Shown: one piece after another, positions 33,200 through 45,175 of the stretch
Layout: every line of letters begins with the position of its first letter
How positions within the stretch are numbered: the stretch's first letter is position 1
DNA from: Melieria omissa
Lineage: Eukaryota; Arthropoda; Insecta; Diptera; Ulidiidae
Assembly: GCA_963971225.1 (NCBI GenBank)
Contig: OZ020269.1
Coordinates: 98,557,405-98,621,404, forward strand
Direction of reading: 5' to 3'
DNA length: 64,000 bases
Notes under the pieces: model-generated
Database searches by the model: none
Told to the model about the DNA's origin: nothing
The model's input: the letters and a program-made list of their open reading frames with translations, nothing else
Translations under genes and position numbers: made by a program

Positions 33200-34200
33200 A
33201 ATGAAGCGCTGCTCACAGAAGTTTTCACAAGCTGACGCACTACTCGCTTCTACTCTTTCTCTGTCAACGAAGAAGACACAAAAACCATCTCGCTGCAAAG
33301 TGCAGCCAGCGACTTTCCCCACACAACAACTACAGCCAGTTAGCAGAGAAATGCTGCTACAGACAGCGAAATGTGATGCGGCGCCGCTTTGACTTCGGCT
33401 TTGGCTTTGGCTTTTGCGCCACAAGTCAGTCGATGTCCTGCTGGCGGTGCGCTCTCTCTCTCTCTTGCTCTTTCTCACTCTCACACACACACACCCACTG
33501 GCGCTCTCGCTGCATGGGGTCGCTGCCTAGTTTGCATTAGTTTGCCTTATTTTAAATGCTTTGGCATTTTTTTTTGCTGCTGCTATTTTTCTTGCTTTGC
33601 TGTGAGGGACGAAGGAAAGGGAGACTGAAGAAAAAGTGCGCGCTCACTGCTGTCGCCGTTCGCGTGTGGGCCTTGTGTCGTAATTCATACGCAGCAGCAT
33701 CCTTTTTGGCGCTTTCTTGTTGTTGTTGTATTTTTATATTTGTCGTGCGCGACAACTTTTGCTGCTTATCGCGCTTCGCATTTGGGGGCGCGCAGTAAAC
33801 AGAATTTGTGATTGGTCGAGGCGCGGCTGCTGTGCAGGGTAGGAGCGCGCAGCGAGACACACACAGAGACACACACACAGATAGCTACAGCGTAGAAAAG
33901 CGATGCTGTTAAGTAGAAAAAAACGAACAAAACAAATTGCGGAAAAGCGGAAAAGCAAGCGCAGCGCATGTGATTTTTTCGCTTGCGTTTTCGTTGTTGT
34001 TGCTGCTGTTTAGTTAGTGGTGTTTGTTGTTGTTGTTTTTGTTGTTGTGGCGTTGACTTGCTGTGTAGTTGTCTCTGTTTGGCAACGTACATCTTATTAT
34101 GATTAAAAGGATATGCGCGAATTTTTGCACGTCACATGCGACTCTGCCGTCGCTGTTGCCGTCGCCCAAGCAGCGCCACATGTTGCAGAGAGTGGGAAAG
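33200..34200. promoter_or_regulatory. Candidate regulatory island with CT and CA tracts
   Basis: This ~1 kb has balanced base composition in an AT-rich setting. It has CTCTCTCTCTCT at about 33451-33466 (GAGA-factor-type sites on the minus strand), (CA)n at 33482-33494 and 33857-33880, repeated GGCTTTGG at 33396-33410 and GTT runs at 33985-34050. Such clusters are common at fly promoters and Polycomb response elements. No start site or exon can be placed. The function is inference only. Confidence 0.3.
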
Positions 34201-34383
34201 GACGTAAGAGGTGGTGTTGGCTTTTTGTATTTTTTTGCTGCTTTTTAATGAGCTAAGTGAAGGACTTTTTTTTAATTCACTTCAAATGTTTGCTGCCAGG
34301 ATCTGCAACTTAATTGCTTTTGCTGTCATTTTGCTTCGTTTACTGCGTCACTGTGACACAACACGTTTGTTTATGCTGTTAAT

Positions 34384-35400
34384 TAGTTTAAATAGATTAA
34401 TTTCTTGCAGTTGGTTGCGCTAAATATGGGGATGGCATTATCCTTGAGGCATTAATTTTACTTTTTGGAAATTTAGTTTTGTATAGTTTGGTTATTTTAA
34501 GGCACCAGCTGACAAAAGTTGGGAGCAATGCTCTAAATAGATTAATTTCTTGCAGTTTGTTGCGCTAAATAGTAAGATTTCATTAGCCTTGAAGCATTTT
34601 TTTTCTTTTTGAAGATTAAGTTTTGTTTAGTTTGGTTCTTTAAAGCCATCAGGTGGCAAAAGTTGGGAGCAATGCTCTAAATCGATTAATTTCTTGCAGT
34701 TTGTTGCACTGAGTATGAAAATTTCATTATCCTTGAGGCATTAATTTTACTTTTTGGAAATTTAGTTTTGTGTAGTTTGGTTTTTTGAAGCCATCAGATG
34801 ATAAAAAAATGGAGCAATGCTCTAAATAGATTGATTTCTTACATTTTGTTGCGCTAAACGTGAATATTTTATTATCCTTGAGGCATTAATTTTACTTTTT
34901 GGAAATTTAGTTTTGTATAGTTTGGTTATTTTAAGGCACCAGCTGACAAAAGATGGGAGCAATGCTCTAAATCGATTAATTTCTTCCAATTTGTTCCGCT
35001 AAATATGAAGATTTCATTATCCTTGAGGCATTGGTTTTACTTTTTGAAAATTTAGTTTTGTGTAGTTTGGTTCTTTAAAGCCATCAGGTGGTAAAAGTTG
35101 GGAGAAATGCTCTAAAAGCTTACAGCAGCTAAGCTTTGATAGCATTTTCTTGAGTCCTTTGCCTTCTTTTGACCTCATTTGTGTTTTAAAGCCAACAAAT
35201 GCCAAAAGTTGGGAGCAACACACTGAAAGCAGTGCACCAGCTTCGCTTTGGTGGCATTTTCTTAAGTTTTTTACCAGAAATTGGTAAAATTTCAGATTAA
35301 TTTTTCTTGAGTTTTATCTTTTAAAGCCACCAAAGTCCCAAAAAGTTGAGAGCAACACTCTAAAAGCAGTGCAGCAGCTACGTTTCGCCGGCATTTCCTT
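34384..35400. repeat. 145-bp tandem array, five good and about two diverged units
   Basis: TAAATAGATTAATTTCTTGC starts units near 34389, 34534, 34678, 34823 and 34968, a regular spacing of 144-145. Each contains CCTTGAGGCATTAATTTTAC, TTTAGTTTTGT, TAGTTTGGTT and GGGAGCAATGCTC. From about 35110 the units diverge (AAAGCAGTGCAGCAGCT, TGGCATTTTCTTGAG, AAAGCCA.CAAA) but keep the GGGAGCAA anchor. No coding content. Confidence 0.9.
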
Positions 35401-37150
35401 GATGGTCACAGCATGTCCTTGACCCATTAACACCTTCAAGGCACTCTTGTCAAACTTTTTGTGCATTCCTTTTTATTTTTCCATCAGCTCAAAAAACTCC
35501 CCTAACAATGTTGCCTTCTTGCAGTGCAACAGACTGAGCGCACCTTGTTGCGCACTGTACAACAAATACAACAAAACCATGCTTTTGAAAAAAGGTTGAC
35601 TACCCTAAACCCAAACATAGCATCTCACATCTTGCAGCTGTCCTGCTTTGACTCTTTCCACTTTTGGCGCCCTGCACACAACAGCGTCAAACTCACAAAA
35701 AACAATGATTGTAAAAAAGAATAAAAAAATCCAGACACAAAAAAGTCAGCAGCAAGAAATCACACGGCATGTAAGAAGCATGTCCTTGAAACAACACTAC
35801 GAGACAATTTTGTTTGTCTGCCGTCTATTTGGCTGTCTGCATATATACGCAACTCACTCCACTTGGCAGCTGAAGCACACATAGAAACAAAACACACACA
35901 CACACACAGGACACTTTGCTTCCTCTGTTCGTTTGTTCGTCCACTCCTCCATTTATTTCTTCATTTTACCATTCATTCATGTCGCCTGCGTTCGAGTGCT
36001 GCCACACTTGCCGCGTACTACTTGTCGTATACGTGTTTTTTTTTAACTGCTTCTGCTGCTTTCTTTTGTTATTTTTTCTTCAAGCGTTGTTATTGTTTGA
36101 GTTTTGCTGCTCTTGTTTCTTGCCGTTTTTCTTCATTTTTGTGTGATTTTCGCTTTCCTTGTGCACACTGAGTGAAGCCAGCTGGCCAGCCCTGAAGTAT
36201 TGACACATGTCGTCGAATGATCGTCTAATCCTTTTCTCTACGCCACACTGCCCGCCCAACGGGCATGCAAGCAACCGACAGATGGCAGCAACTGCTGGCT
36301 GCAGTCAACAAGGCAGTCAGCCAGTCAGCCAGCCAGCCACTTGCTGGCCAAACGGTCGCTTCACGTTGGCTGCTGTTTTCATAATGAAAATTCAAAAGAA
36401 AAATCAAATCCTCGTTTTTATTTGTTCTGTCATGGCGAGCATGGCGCAACCTGCAACCGTATGGCGTCAGTTGGCTACTGGTTGATATTATTGTTGTTGT
36501 TGTTATTTTTGTTATTTATGGTGATATATTTTGACTATTTGAAAGGTGAATGACTTAATTTTTTCGTTCAGCATTGTTTACTCAAATGAAGACTTGTTAC
36601 AGGCGCCGTCTTTGAGGGTCAACAATTGCACTGAATGCTTTGTTTGGTTTGGTTTAAAGAAATACAATTTTAAACAATAAACATTGTTTTTGAAAAAGGT
36701 GTTTCTTATGCTTAATTGTTTATAAAAAGTTGACACTGGTTTTGAGGTGTTTGTTAAGACTAGTTGTTGATTTGTGAACAATTCTGTTAAGCAAGAAATC
36801 TTAACTTTTGGTGCTAACTTGTGCGTGTTTGAGAGAGAATTTTTTGCAAAATTGTGAAGGCGATGAGAACCGCAGCTGGTCATGGATGTAGCATCACATC
36901 AACATCCAGCGGCTCTGTGAAACTTCAATGGAAAACGTATTCGATTGAGAAGTCAATAGAAAAGTCAGGAGTTTTATAAAGAAAAAAAGAACCAAAGGCG
37001 CAACGGTTACATCTGAAATTGTTTATTGTTTTTTATTTATTAAGTCTAATCAAATTTCAGACTTTGAGAAATGACGGGTGTAAATTCAAACAAATTCGAA
37101 AAATATACTCAAAGATACATATAATTATACGTTTAATGGTAACGCGAGAT
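35401..37150. other. No gene seen; mixed-composition intergenic DNA
   Basis: Open frames at 35863-36171, 36207-36485 and 36578-36883 show no motif. (CA)n lies at about 35891-35910. CAGTCAGCCAGTCAGCCAGC is a short tandem repeat at about 36311-36340. A GTT tract lies near 36490-36515. The island 36180-36480 is relatively GC-rich and could be regulatory. Confidence 0.45.
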
Positions 37151-37159
37151 CAATGTGCA

Positions 37160-37810
37160 AAGAAGTTGAGAGGTGTCAGTTAGAACTCCAGTAATAGGAG
37201 CATTTTTGGCATAACTGGTCATTATTACATTACATTATACATTAAAAAGCTCAGACCGCCGAAGAGATCTGGCTGGAATATTAAAATTAATTTTTTCTAG
37301 AAGAGACGAGCAGTCAATAAGTCCATTCACAATATTATAAAAAAATTTAATTGAGAGAAAAGATCTTCTACTAAGTAGCGATTTCAAATTTAGAAGCAGA
37401 CAACGTGCGTCATAGAAGGGAATCGGATCTGCAAAATTCAGGGAACAAAGGGCAAAGCGAATAAAGACCTTCTGCACTCGTTCAAGGCGATTTATACTTC
37501 TTTTATTCTATTATTCTAGCCTTAACGAACAAAGCCGGAATAAAGTAACTTGAAAGTATAAGGGTCAGAGAAAGTAGAACAGTTGCGACGAATAAAAGCT
37601 AACATGGAATACGTTTTGGAGATGGTAGAGTCGTTATGTGCAGAAAAAGAGAAATTAGAATCGAAGAAGACACCTAGGTCTTTGATAATACTGATTACTT
37701 TAAGCCTAAAGTTTGAAATAAAGTAGGAGGCAGGAAAAGAAATACATTTTTTAGCGAAAGTCAGTTAGAAGCATTTGTTGGTGTTAAGGAAGAGACGATT
37801 GTTGGTACTA
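37160..37810 (-). pseudogene. LINE reverse transcriptase C-terminal relic (CR1/Jockey-like)
   Basis: The minus strand reading from about 37810 gives IKDLGVFFDSNFSFSAH (the block after the RT catalytic motif), TISKTYSMLAFIRRNCS, and FSDPYTFKLLYSGFVR. From 37477 to 37235 it gives MQKVFIRFALCSL, ARCLLLNLKSLLSRRSF, FYNIVNGLIDCSSLL and FNIPARSLRRSELF before a stop. This order and spacing are typical of the RT thumb and C-terminus of LINE ORF2. At least one frame change and a stop separate the two parts, and the catalytic half is absent. A related relic lies at 47.9-49.8 kb. Confidence 0.85.
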
Positions 37811-38168
37811 ACTATTTAGCTTAGTTAAAATGATCCAACTCAAAGAGTTATGCATCTATTTGTTGCTATTTTGAAGGTAAATAATTCCATTACGATGGCA
37901 AAGACAGGGTAGACAACGTTGTTCAAAGTATCAAGTAAGAGAAGTTCTATCGACGCTTGATGTATCAGTTAGAAAAAGCAAGCTTGGGGCAGGCAATGAA
38001 ACAGTAACAAATTTGTAAAAAATCTGAGGTCTAACATACTAAATTATCTCCAAATAGGCAAATAAATCTTCAGAACCACCAAGTGGTTTCTTTCTACAGA
38101 AAGTGCATAGGCAGAGTCCAGCATGTGGAAATACATTGAGTCAAAAGGCATAAGCCTCAGTCAGCAGG
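37811..38168. other. No gene seen
   Basis: This is AT-rich DNA between the LINE relic and the MITE. The first part may be more decayed LINE sequence, but I cannot align it convincingly. Confidence 0.4.
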
Positions 38169-38213
38169 GGCGGATTCAGAAAAATAATTCAGGGGGTCAA
38201 AGATGCCTTTTAA

Positions 38214-39125
38214 CACTACAGTGTTCGGATAGGTACAAATGTACATCCACGGAGAAATAAACATGAAATTTTTACACTATGTTTACACACACATGCAGAG
38301 CAAGACTCCATGATAGCCTCAAATGATCTGTGCAGATTCTAGTAAAAGAGGAAAAAAGAAAAAATGTTTGTGTGGTGGTGGGTAGGAGTCGCCAAAAAAA
38401 AGTCGTCTCATTCTGCTTGGCATAGGTACAAATGTACTTATACTTTACACAGGTGATAGAGTTGTTGGGAGGTAGGGTAAATACGTTTTGACGAGGACCT
38501 TGTAATGTTCAGAGAGATATATATTTTATATATTATATTTGTAATAGGAATCACCAGGACCGTTTGTCCATCCGTTAATCGGCTTGTTCGCACAATAGGA
38601 CCTGAACGCGATGAGTCATTGAGATGAAATTTGGTATAGAAACTCCTGGTGCTCAAACTAAGAACTGGTACCCATTTGGGCATGGTTTGCCCACTTTAAA
38701 CCAGGGTTGCTGTATAAGAAACAACGAAACAAATAGAAAACAGAGCGAACAACTCAGCTATAGAGAACGTTATAGGATGCGGTAAACCGATCGAAACAAG
38801 ACGTACCGTTGCTGGCTCAAACACGTTGTGTGAGAAAGAATGTTATTGGCACCTGTAAGATTTGTTACTCTGGCGAAAAATTTAAACGCAAAACACGCCA
38901 ATCATGTTGTTTTTGTGGAGAGCCAGTATGTACTGTCCATTCTTCGCAGTCCCTACATGGTGAGGATAAATATAACCCATGAAAATAAAAGTTATTTTTG
39001 CACAAACAACCATGCACCCGCCGTTTTTCCATTTTGTTTTCAACTTAAGGTAGAAATCCCATGGAGATACATTTGTACCTACGCCGAGCAGAATATGTTT
39101 ATTCGATGAGCCGAACACTCTAGTG
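38214..39125 (+). mobile_element. piggyBac-like element, internally deleted, TTAA-flanked
   Basis: The ends are CACTACAGTGTTCGG and CCGAACACTCTAGTG (one mismatch in 15), flanked by TTAA at 38210-38213 and 39126-39129. The subterminal motif TAGGTACAAATGTAC occurs just inside the left end, again near 38424, and in inverted form (ATTTGTACCTA) inside the right end. At 912 bases it is far shorter than an autonomous piggyBac (~2.4 kb), but it keeps the end of the transposase gene. Confidence 0.92.
38775..38964 (+). pseudogene. piggyBac-like transposase C-terminal cysteine-rich domain
   Basis: The + frame in phase with 38821 reads DVPLLAQTRCVRKN, then GTCKICYSGEKFKRKTRQS, CCFCGEPVCTVHFF, ending at the TGA at 38962-38964. 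The pattern of paired CxxC, basic linker, CxxC-like and CxxH is that of the RING/PHD-like domain ending piggyBac transposases, which binds the subterminal DNA. The DDD catalytic core is absent. An upstream in-frame stop occurs near 38770, so nothing can be made from it. Its position near the right end of the element fits the usual layout. Confidence 0.85.
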
Positions 39126-39224
39126 TTAATTTGTATGTAGTTTTAAAGTCGATAGTAATATTTCAAGGGGGTTTCAACCCCCAACCCCACCCTCCTGAAT
39201 CCGCCACTAGCACTCAGCCTTTCT

Positions 39225-39560
39225 ACGCAAGCCGACCGACGATTTGTGCAGAAGCTGCGGAGACAAGAATTCAGTGGAATCAATGTCATTGTCCATCACT
39301 GGTGGAACAACGTCGTCAGACCCTTGGGGCCATGGTTTTCGATGTAGTTATGGAAATGGCGAATTACTTATCCACAAAATTTTTTCGCCAAGACCAAATT
39401 GTTCCCAAAAGACCCAGTCTGGATCTACAGGGACTACAACAGATAGGAAAGGACACCGAATTTAGGAATGAAGGTATTCACAATGGATCCAATGAAGTCT
39501 TTGAGTGAAATTTCTTGCTGCACACTTCCCTACTTTAACCCGACTTAACCCTAACTTCCT
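39225..39560 (+). pseudogene. LINE ORF2 C-terminus and 3' UTR relic
   Basis: The + frame from 39244 gives CRSCGDKNSVES; a frame change then gives QCHCPSLVEQRRQTLGAMVFDVV. Together they form the C-x2-C ... C-x-C zinc-knuckle end of a LINE ORF2 followed by the LG-motif. After it comes a 3' UTR with ATTCACAATGGATCC and a tail TTTAACCCGACTTAACCCTAAC. It begins ~20 bases after the MITE's right end. Confidence 0.75.
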
Positions 39561-40114
39561 ATCTACATACCCGTATATCTACCTATTGTTTACTACATAC
39601 ATATATAATTTCTCAGTCACCACCCATCTATCTCACTCACATTGGCTCCTCGCTCACAAAGCTGCACTGCAATTAGTCGCTGCTGGTTTACCATTGTTTG
39701 CCATTCAATGTAATGAGTTTTATAAAACTAATATAAATATTAATAAAATAATCCAATATGTTTTTCCTTGTTTAAAAAAAGGATATACCTGAGTTTTGCC
39801 ATTGCCATTAAAATAAATAAATTAAATTAGAGTCAAAAACAAAAAAAGAACAACTGAGAAGCGCTGCGAAAAGGCTAAGTAAATTATTAAAATTAATGGA
39901 TAAAAAAATTAAAATATATTTTTTCCATAAAGTCACAGTTGTTATATGGAAAAAAATCCAAAGGCAAAGAGACAATAGAAGGGAAAAAAAGCAACAAATT
40001 AAATTAAATGTATTTATTTGGCTTTCAAGCGAACGAGCCAAATAAAAGTGCACAACAACAACAGCGAGCGACAACTTTTACAGCATACACGAGCACAATA
40101 CAGAAATGTGTATG

Positions 40115-40158
<44 letters not shown>

Positions 40159-41930
40159 GATAATTAAATTTATTATTGCGGCTAAAATGTTTCAAGTCTC
40201 AACAGTGCACAATTCAATTCAAAAGCAAAGCACAAAAATCAAGCAGCAACATATTTTTTTCAAATTGATTGGGATTTTAATAAAAAAAATGAGTGAATCA
40301 AATGAGAAGACGCAGTGTGGAAAACTGAAAGTATATATTTCAGTATATCGGGTTGAAAATTACTTAACTAAGTCATGCAACGGATCGGCTTGGTGACAGT
40401 CAGGTGTCTAAAAGGTTGAAAACTTCAGATTAATTTTTTTTGTTTTTTTATTGAGAAAAACTATAGTCTGTCAGAGTTGCAAAAATATACAAATCGAACG
40501 TTCAAGTTGATTCCAAATTGCAGGATAATTACAAATTGTAACTTCAGGTTGATTACATAACCCACATAGAGACACAAACACACGAACAACTCACTCATCC
40601 TCTGCTGTCATTAGTAAAAGAGACATTTGAACAATTCAAACACCGCATATAGTAGAATCAATATAGAAATCAATTGACTGACGAAGCGGCCAACATCCGC
40701 TCAACTGTTCATCCGCTTGTGTCCAGCTGTCGCATTGAACTGTGGGTACGTGCAGCCATTTAAACTGTCACGTTTGGCGTTTGACATCAATTTCCTGCTT
40801 TATTTGCCACACTGTCGCACATTTATACTCTTCACATATCCTGCTATATCCTTTGAACGTTGAACTCTTTGCCAAGCGTTGCGCTCGTTGCTGGCTGTCA
40901 CCTGTTGTCTATTGTCTGTTGTCTGCTGCATTGCTTGTATTACTAAGCGACGCTATATGTGCACAACATTGAACTTTGACCTGCACCTGTGCATTGCTTT
41001 GTGACTTTTGTTATTTTAGAATTTTTTTGCTGCAATTTGTCATTGTTAGTAAAGTTGCTGCATGCGCTACACCTTGAAATTTGTATTTCAACGGAAACGG
41101 ACTTGGTGTCATTTTGTACAGTTTGACATAAATTGTTGCTTTTCCGTCTCTTTGATTCAAATTGTTCAGTTTAAGTTGAGTGTTTGTAGTGATTTGGATT
41201 TCTTTGATTTGTGCTGAAAGCAGTTGAAAGGAATAAATAACAATAAATTATATTATTTTTTTTAATTTTTAAACATTTATATATCTTCTTTACTCTATAA
41301 CTCTGACACTCACACACTGAAACTGAAAATCGAAATCCCCATTGAAATGTCCCATGAAAAAAACTCTCACAAACCTTTTCAAAAAAACCAATGCCGTCGC
41401 TTTGGCGCCGCCAAAACAAAAAATATTGTCTGATTTGTTAAAAGTGTTCAAGCATAAAAAAGTGTCAGTTGCCGCCAAGCTGAAGAATTATGCATTGTAG
41501 ACCATTGGAATTTTTTTGTTACTTTCATTAATTCAATAAATGAAATAAAAAGTAGTTGTTTTTTTGGTGTTTTCTGTGAATGTTTCGTTGGGCAATGGGG
41601 CGCCAAAACTATTTGCAGTCTCTACTGCTACATTTATGTCATTAAAAAAACCAACAACCAATAACAATAACAACAACAGTTCGCATTGTCAATTGCATTG
41701 AGTGTGGTCAATGTGAAAATTTGTGCTTTTTTCAGGTTCACAACTCATATCTGGCCATTTCCGGTAGTTTTGGTTGGTTGAATGAAAAAAATTCCTGCAT
41801 ACGAACTACAATGAACCCAAAAAGGTCTCCGAGTGGAAGTGCATGTTACACACTTTCCTTTTGTAATCCAAAAAAAAAAAACTACGACTTGCAAGGGACA
41901 GATTTCAAATTACAGAATAAACATTACAAA
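39561..41930. other. No gene seen; (GT)n tract
   Basis: A perfect-to-near-perfect (TG)n tract lies at 40107-40154. Short open frames at 39505-39792, 40106-40396 and 40742-40972 have no known motif. 40560-41000 is of mixed composition and may be regulatory. Confidence 0.5.
40107..40154. repeat. (TG)n microsatellite
   Basis: About 24 TG units with two interruptions (TATG, TGCG) near the start. Confidence 0.95.
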
Positions 41931-41934
41931 CTAA

Positions 41935-43745
41935 CAACTAAAAATAAAAATTAAGTAGTAAAAAACAAAAAAAAATAAAAATTTTGTTTTATATATAAAA
42001 TATCAAAACTAAAAAGTAAAAATTGAGAATTAACAAATAAAAATAAAAAATAAAAATGCAAAATCAGAAATTAAAATTAAAAATTAAATCTAAAATTTAA
42101 AGTAAAATTCCAATAAAAATTAAAATTGAAATAAACGTTAAAAATTAAATATTAAAAACTACAAATTTAAAATTCAAAAATTAAAACCTACAAATCAAAA
42201 AATGAAAAATTCAAATTAAAAAAATTAAAAAAAAATTTACAATTCGCAATTAAAAACAAAAACTTAAAAAATTAGAAATTGAAATTAAAAATTATAACTA
42301 AAATTAAAAAAAAAATTAAAATAAAAATTAAGATAAGATTTAAAATGAAAATTAAAACTAAAATAAAAATAAAAATAAAAATAAAAATTAAAATTAAAAT
42401 AAAACTAAAAATTAAAATTAAAAATTAAATATTAAAAATTAAAAACGCAAAATTAAAAATTAATAATTAACAAATAAAACTTCAAAATTAACAATTTTAA
42501 ATTTAAATTAAAAATTAAAAACTAAAAATTAGAAATTGAAAGTTAAAAATTAAAAATTAAAAATTAAAAGTCAAAAATTAAAAACTAAAAATTAAAAATT
42601 AAAAATTAAAAATTAGAAATTAAAAATTAAAAACTAAAAACTAAAAAGTAAAAATTAAAAATTAAAAATTAAAAATTAAAAATTAAAAACTAAAAATTAA
42701 AAATTAAAAATTAAAAATTAAAAATTAAAAATTAAAAATTAAAAATTAAAAATTAAAAATTAAAAATTAAAAATTAAAAACTAAAAATTAAAAATTAAAA
42801 ATTAAAAATTAAAAATTAAAAATTAAAAATTAAAAATTAAAAATTAAAAATTAAAAATTAAAAATTAAAAATTAAAAATTAAAAATTAAAAATTAAAAAT
42901 TAAAAATTAAAAATTAAAAATTAAAAATTAAAAATTTAAAATTTAAAATTTTAAATAAAAAATTAGAAATTAAAAAATAAAAATAAAAATTTTAAAAATT
43001 AAAATCAAAAAGTAAAAACTAAAAAATTAAAATTCAAAACTAAGACCTAAAAATTAAAACTTAAAAATTTAAAAATAAAAATGAAAAATTACGCATCAAA
43101 AAATAAAAAAACTAAAATTAAAAAAAATTAATTAATTACATTTAAAATTCGAAATTACAAATTCAAAATTAACAATTAAAACTTAAAACTAAAAAATTAA
43201 GAATTAAAATAAAAATTAAAAACTAAAAACCTTAAACTAAAAATTGAAAATTGGAAATTAAAGTTAAGAAACTAAAAACTTAAAACTAAAACTTGAAAAT
43301 TAAAAATTTTTAATTTAAAATTCAAATTAAATTTAAAATACAAAATTAAAAAATAAAAACTGAAAACTACACATTACAAATTAAAAATTGAAAATTAAAA
43401 ATTAAAATAAAAAACTTGAAAATTATAAATTAAAAATTACGCATTAAAAAATTGAAAATTAAAAAATCTACTTTGAATAAAAATAAAACTAAAAATTAAT
43501 AGTAATGAAAAATTAAAATTTAAAACATTAAAATTGATGAATAAAAATAAAAAATTGAACAGGAAAAATTAAAAAATTTAAATTAAGTATTAAATATTTA
43601 ATAGTAAATACTAAAATTAAGAAAATTCAATATCAAAATATAGAAGGCTTAAAAAATTCAAAGTAGAAACTAAAACTTTATTAATCATAGGTTAATTAAT
43701 TAGTTAAATTATAATTTATAAATTAAAAATAAAACTCTTAAACTA
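41935..43745. repeat. ATTAAAA heptamer simple-sequence block
   Basis: The + strand is almost pure A and T with rare C or G and is built from AATTAAAA-like words. Between about 42530 and 42940 it is a near-perfect (ATTAAAA)n heptamer array with occasional T-to-C changes (ACTAAAA). The outer parts are degenerate versions. No stop-free coding frame of interest. Confidence 0.92.
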
Positions 43746-45175
43746 CAAATTTAGAACCCCCCTTCGGTAACCCAACCCCAATGAAACTTTTGTTTCATTG
43801 ATTTGCTGCTTACTTATTCTATTTAACTCTCTGACTTTCCCATTAGAAGTCACAGTAAACTAGGAAACTGTAGCTGCTTGCTGATTTGCTGTTCCCACTG
43901 ATTCAGTTGCATTGAGTCATAGATCACCCAGAATACCTGGATAAGCTTTCGCCATTTTTTTATTTCACTTCAATTTTTACAGTTTCCGATTCTTCGTTAC
44001 GAACTTTTTAATAGCATTTACACATATCCGCTGCTCTGCCACTCTTCCAGCTAGCGCTGCCCTCTGGTCCCCACAAACACTTGAAGACTCCCTCTTCTCT
44101 CCCACCCTCTTTCCATCTCTCGTTTAAACACACTTTTGCGCCTTCAAGTCTTGCCGTCACATTCTACGCATTCGAACCGGAATGTCTTCGGCGGCCAGAG
44201 TGCAATATTGCAAATGTAAAACAGCAACAACAACAACAGCAGCGGTGAAAACATTACATTACAACAACAACAACAATGACGAAACTTAACCTCATTGACC
44301 AAACGCATTCGCCGAACATCAAATGTGAATTAGTGCAACGACGACGTTCAAGTCGAAGTCGCACGGGGTGGCAACGGTGCGGCCACCGTTGCTGATGTTG
44401 TTGTTGGTGTTGGTTGCTGCGGCTGCTGCTGCTGCTGCTGGTGTTGCTGTTGCCGATGCATGCATAATTTCCAAACATAATTTAATTTATAGACGCAAAT
44501 AGACGAAACGGACGAATCGAAAAGCAATCGGAGACGACGCGTCGTTTGGCGCGGCAAGGTGTGCCATGCAATGGCATTGCTTGCAAGACAGCTAAAACAA
44601 CAACAACAACAATGCATACATTTGCATGCACACTAATGCACAGGCAGACAGACAAACAGACAGACCGATAGACAGACAGATAGAGCGACAGCTGGATGCA
44701 GCAGCCGACCAAACATCGGAAAGCATTGGCTGCATTCGAAAGCTGAGCGCATTGCGTTACATCGGCGTACGTGTGGTCTGTCAGGCGGTGAGGTGAGCGA
44801 GCGCATTGGCAAACGAAGTGCAGTGGCGGCGGTCGGTGGCTGTTAGGGCCGTTTGCGTTTTGGCCGAAAATTATTACAAGAAAAGCGCAGCGAAATTTAA
44901 TTGCAACACAACCCAACGCACGCTGGCGCAATGAAAGCATTGTGTACAAGGTGGGGTAGAGGGGAAGAAGTGGGTAACTGAGTGAAGGAGTGAACGCGTC
45001 GCGGCAAGATGCCGATGCAAATTTTCCATGTGTGTTGCACATTAATGCCAACACGACGAAAATGTCTGACGTTTTGAGACCACCTCCAATCAGCACAACA
45101 ACAACAACAACATGAACAACAAATGCAACAGTAACAAGTAGAGTAGCGGTCATTGTGGCCAATGTATGAGTTGAT
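43746..45175. other. No gene seen; CAA/CAG and GACA microsatellites
   Basis: CAA tracts lie at 44224-44240, 44261-44275, 44597-44612 and 45097-45112; a CAG/CTG tract lies at about 44415-44440; an imperfect (CAGA)n tract (CAGACAGACAAACAGACAG) lies at about 44645-44690. The 226-codon minus frame 44482-45162 reads through these. It is the longest non-satellite frame in the window but shows only compositional runs (Val, Leu, Cys/Ser). I leave it uncalled. Confidence 0.5.

Larger units (their letters stand above)
38169..39205 (-). mobile_element. GGCGGATT-type MITE split by a piggyBac-like insertion
   Basis: GGCGGATTCAG at 38169-38179 and CTGAATCCGCC at 39195-39205 are perfect 11-bp inverted ends. 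The right part (39130-39205) is the reverse complement of the MITE at 8596-8704, including TTTTAAAGTCGAT, ATATTTC and GGGTTTCAACCCCC. The left part matches for only ~17 bases and then diverges. The copy is interrupted at a TTAA by the 912-base element below. Confidence 0.85.

Noticed and set aside
38438..38683. 81-codon minus frame inside the piggyBac-like element
   Set aside because: Opposite in direction to the transposase remnant, with no homology that I recognise; likely non-coding filler sequence.
44482..45162. 226-codon minus-strand open frame
   Set aside because: It reads through CAA, CAG and CAGA microsatellites and consists of compositional Val/Leu/Cys runs; the opposite strand is also open in places and no domain is visible.
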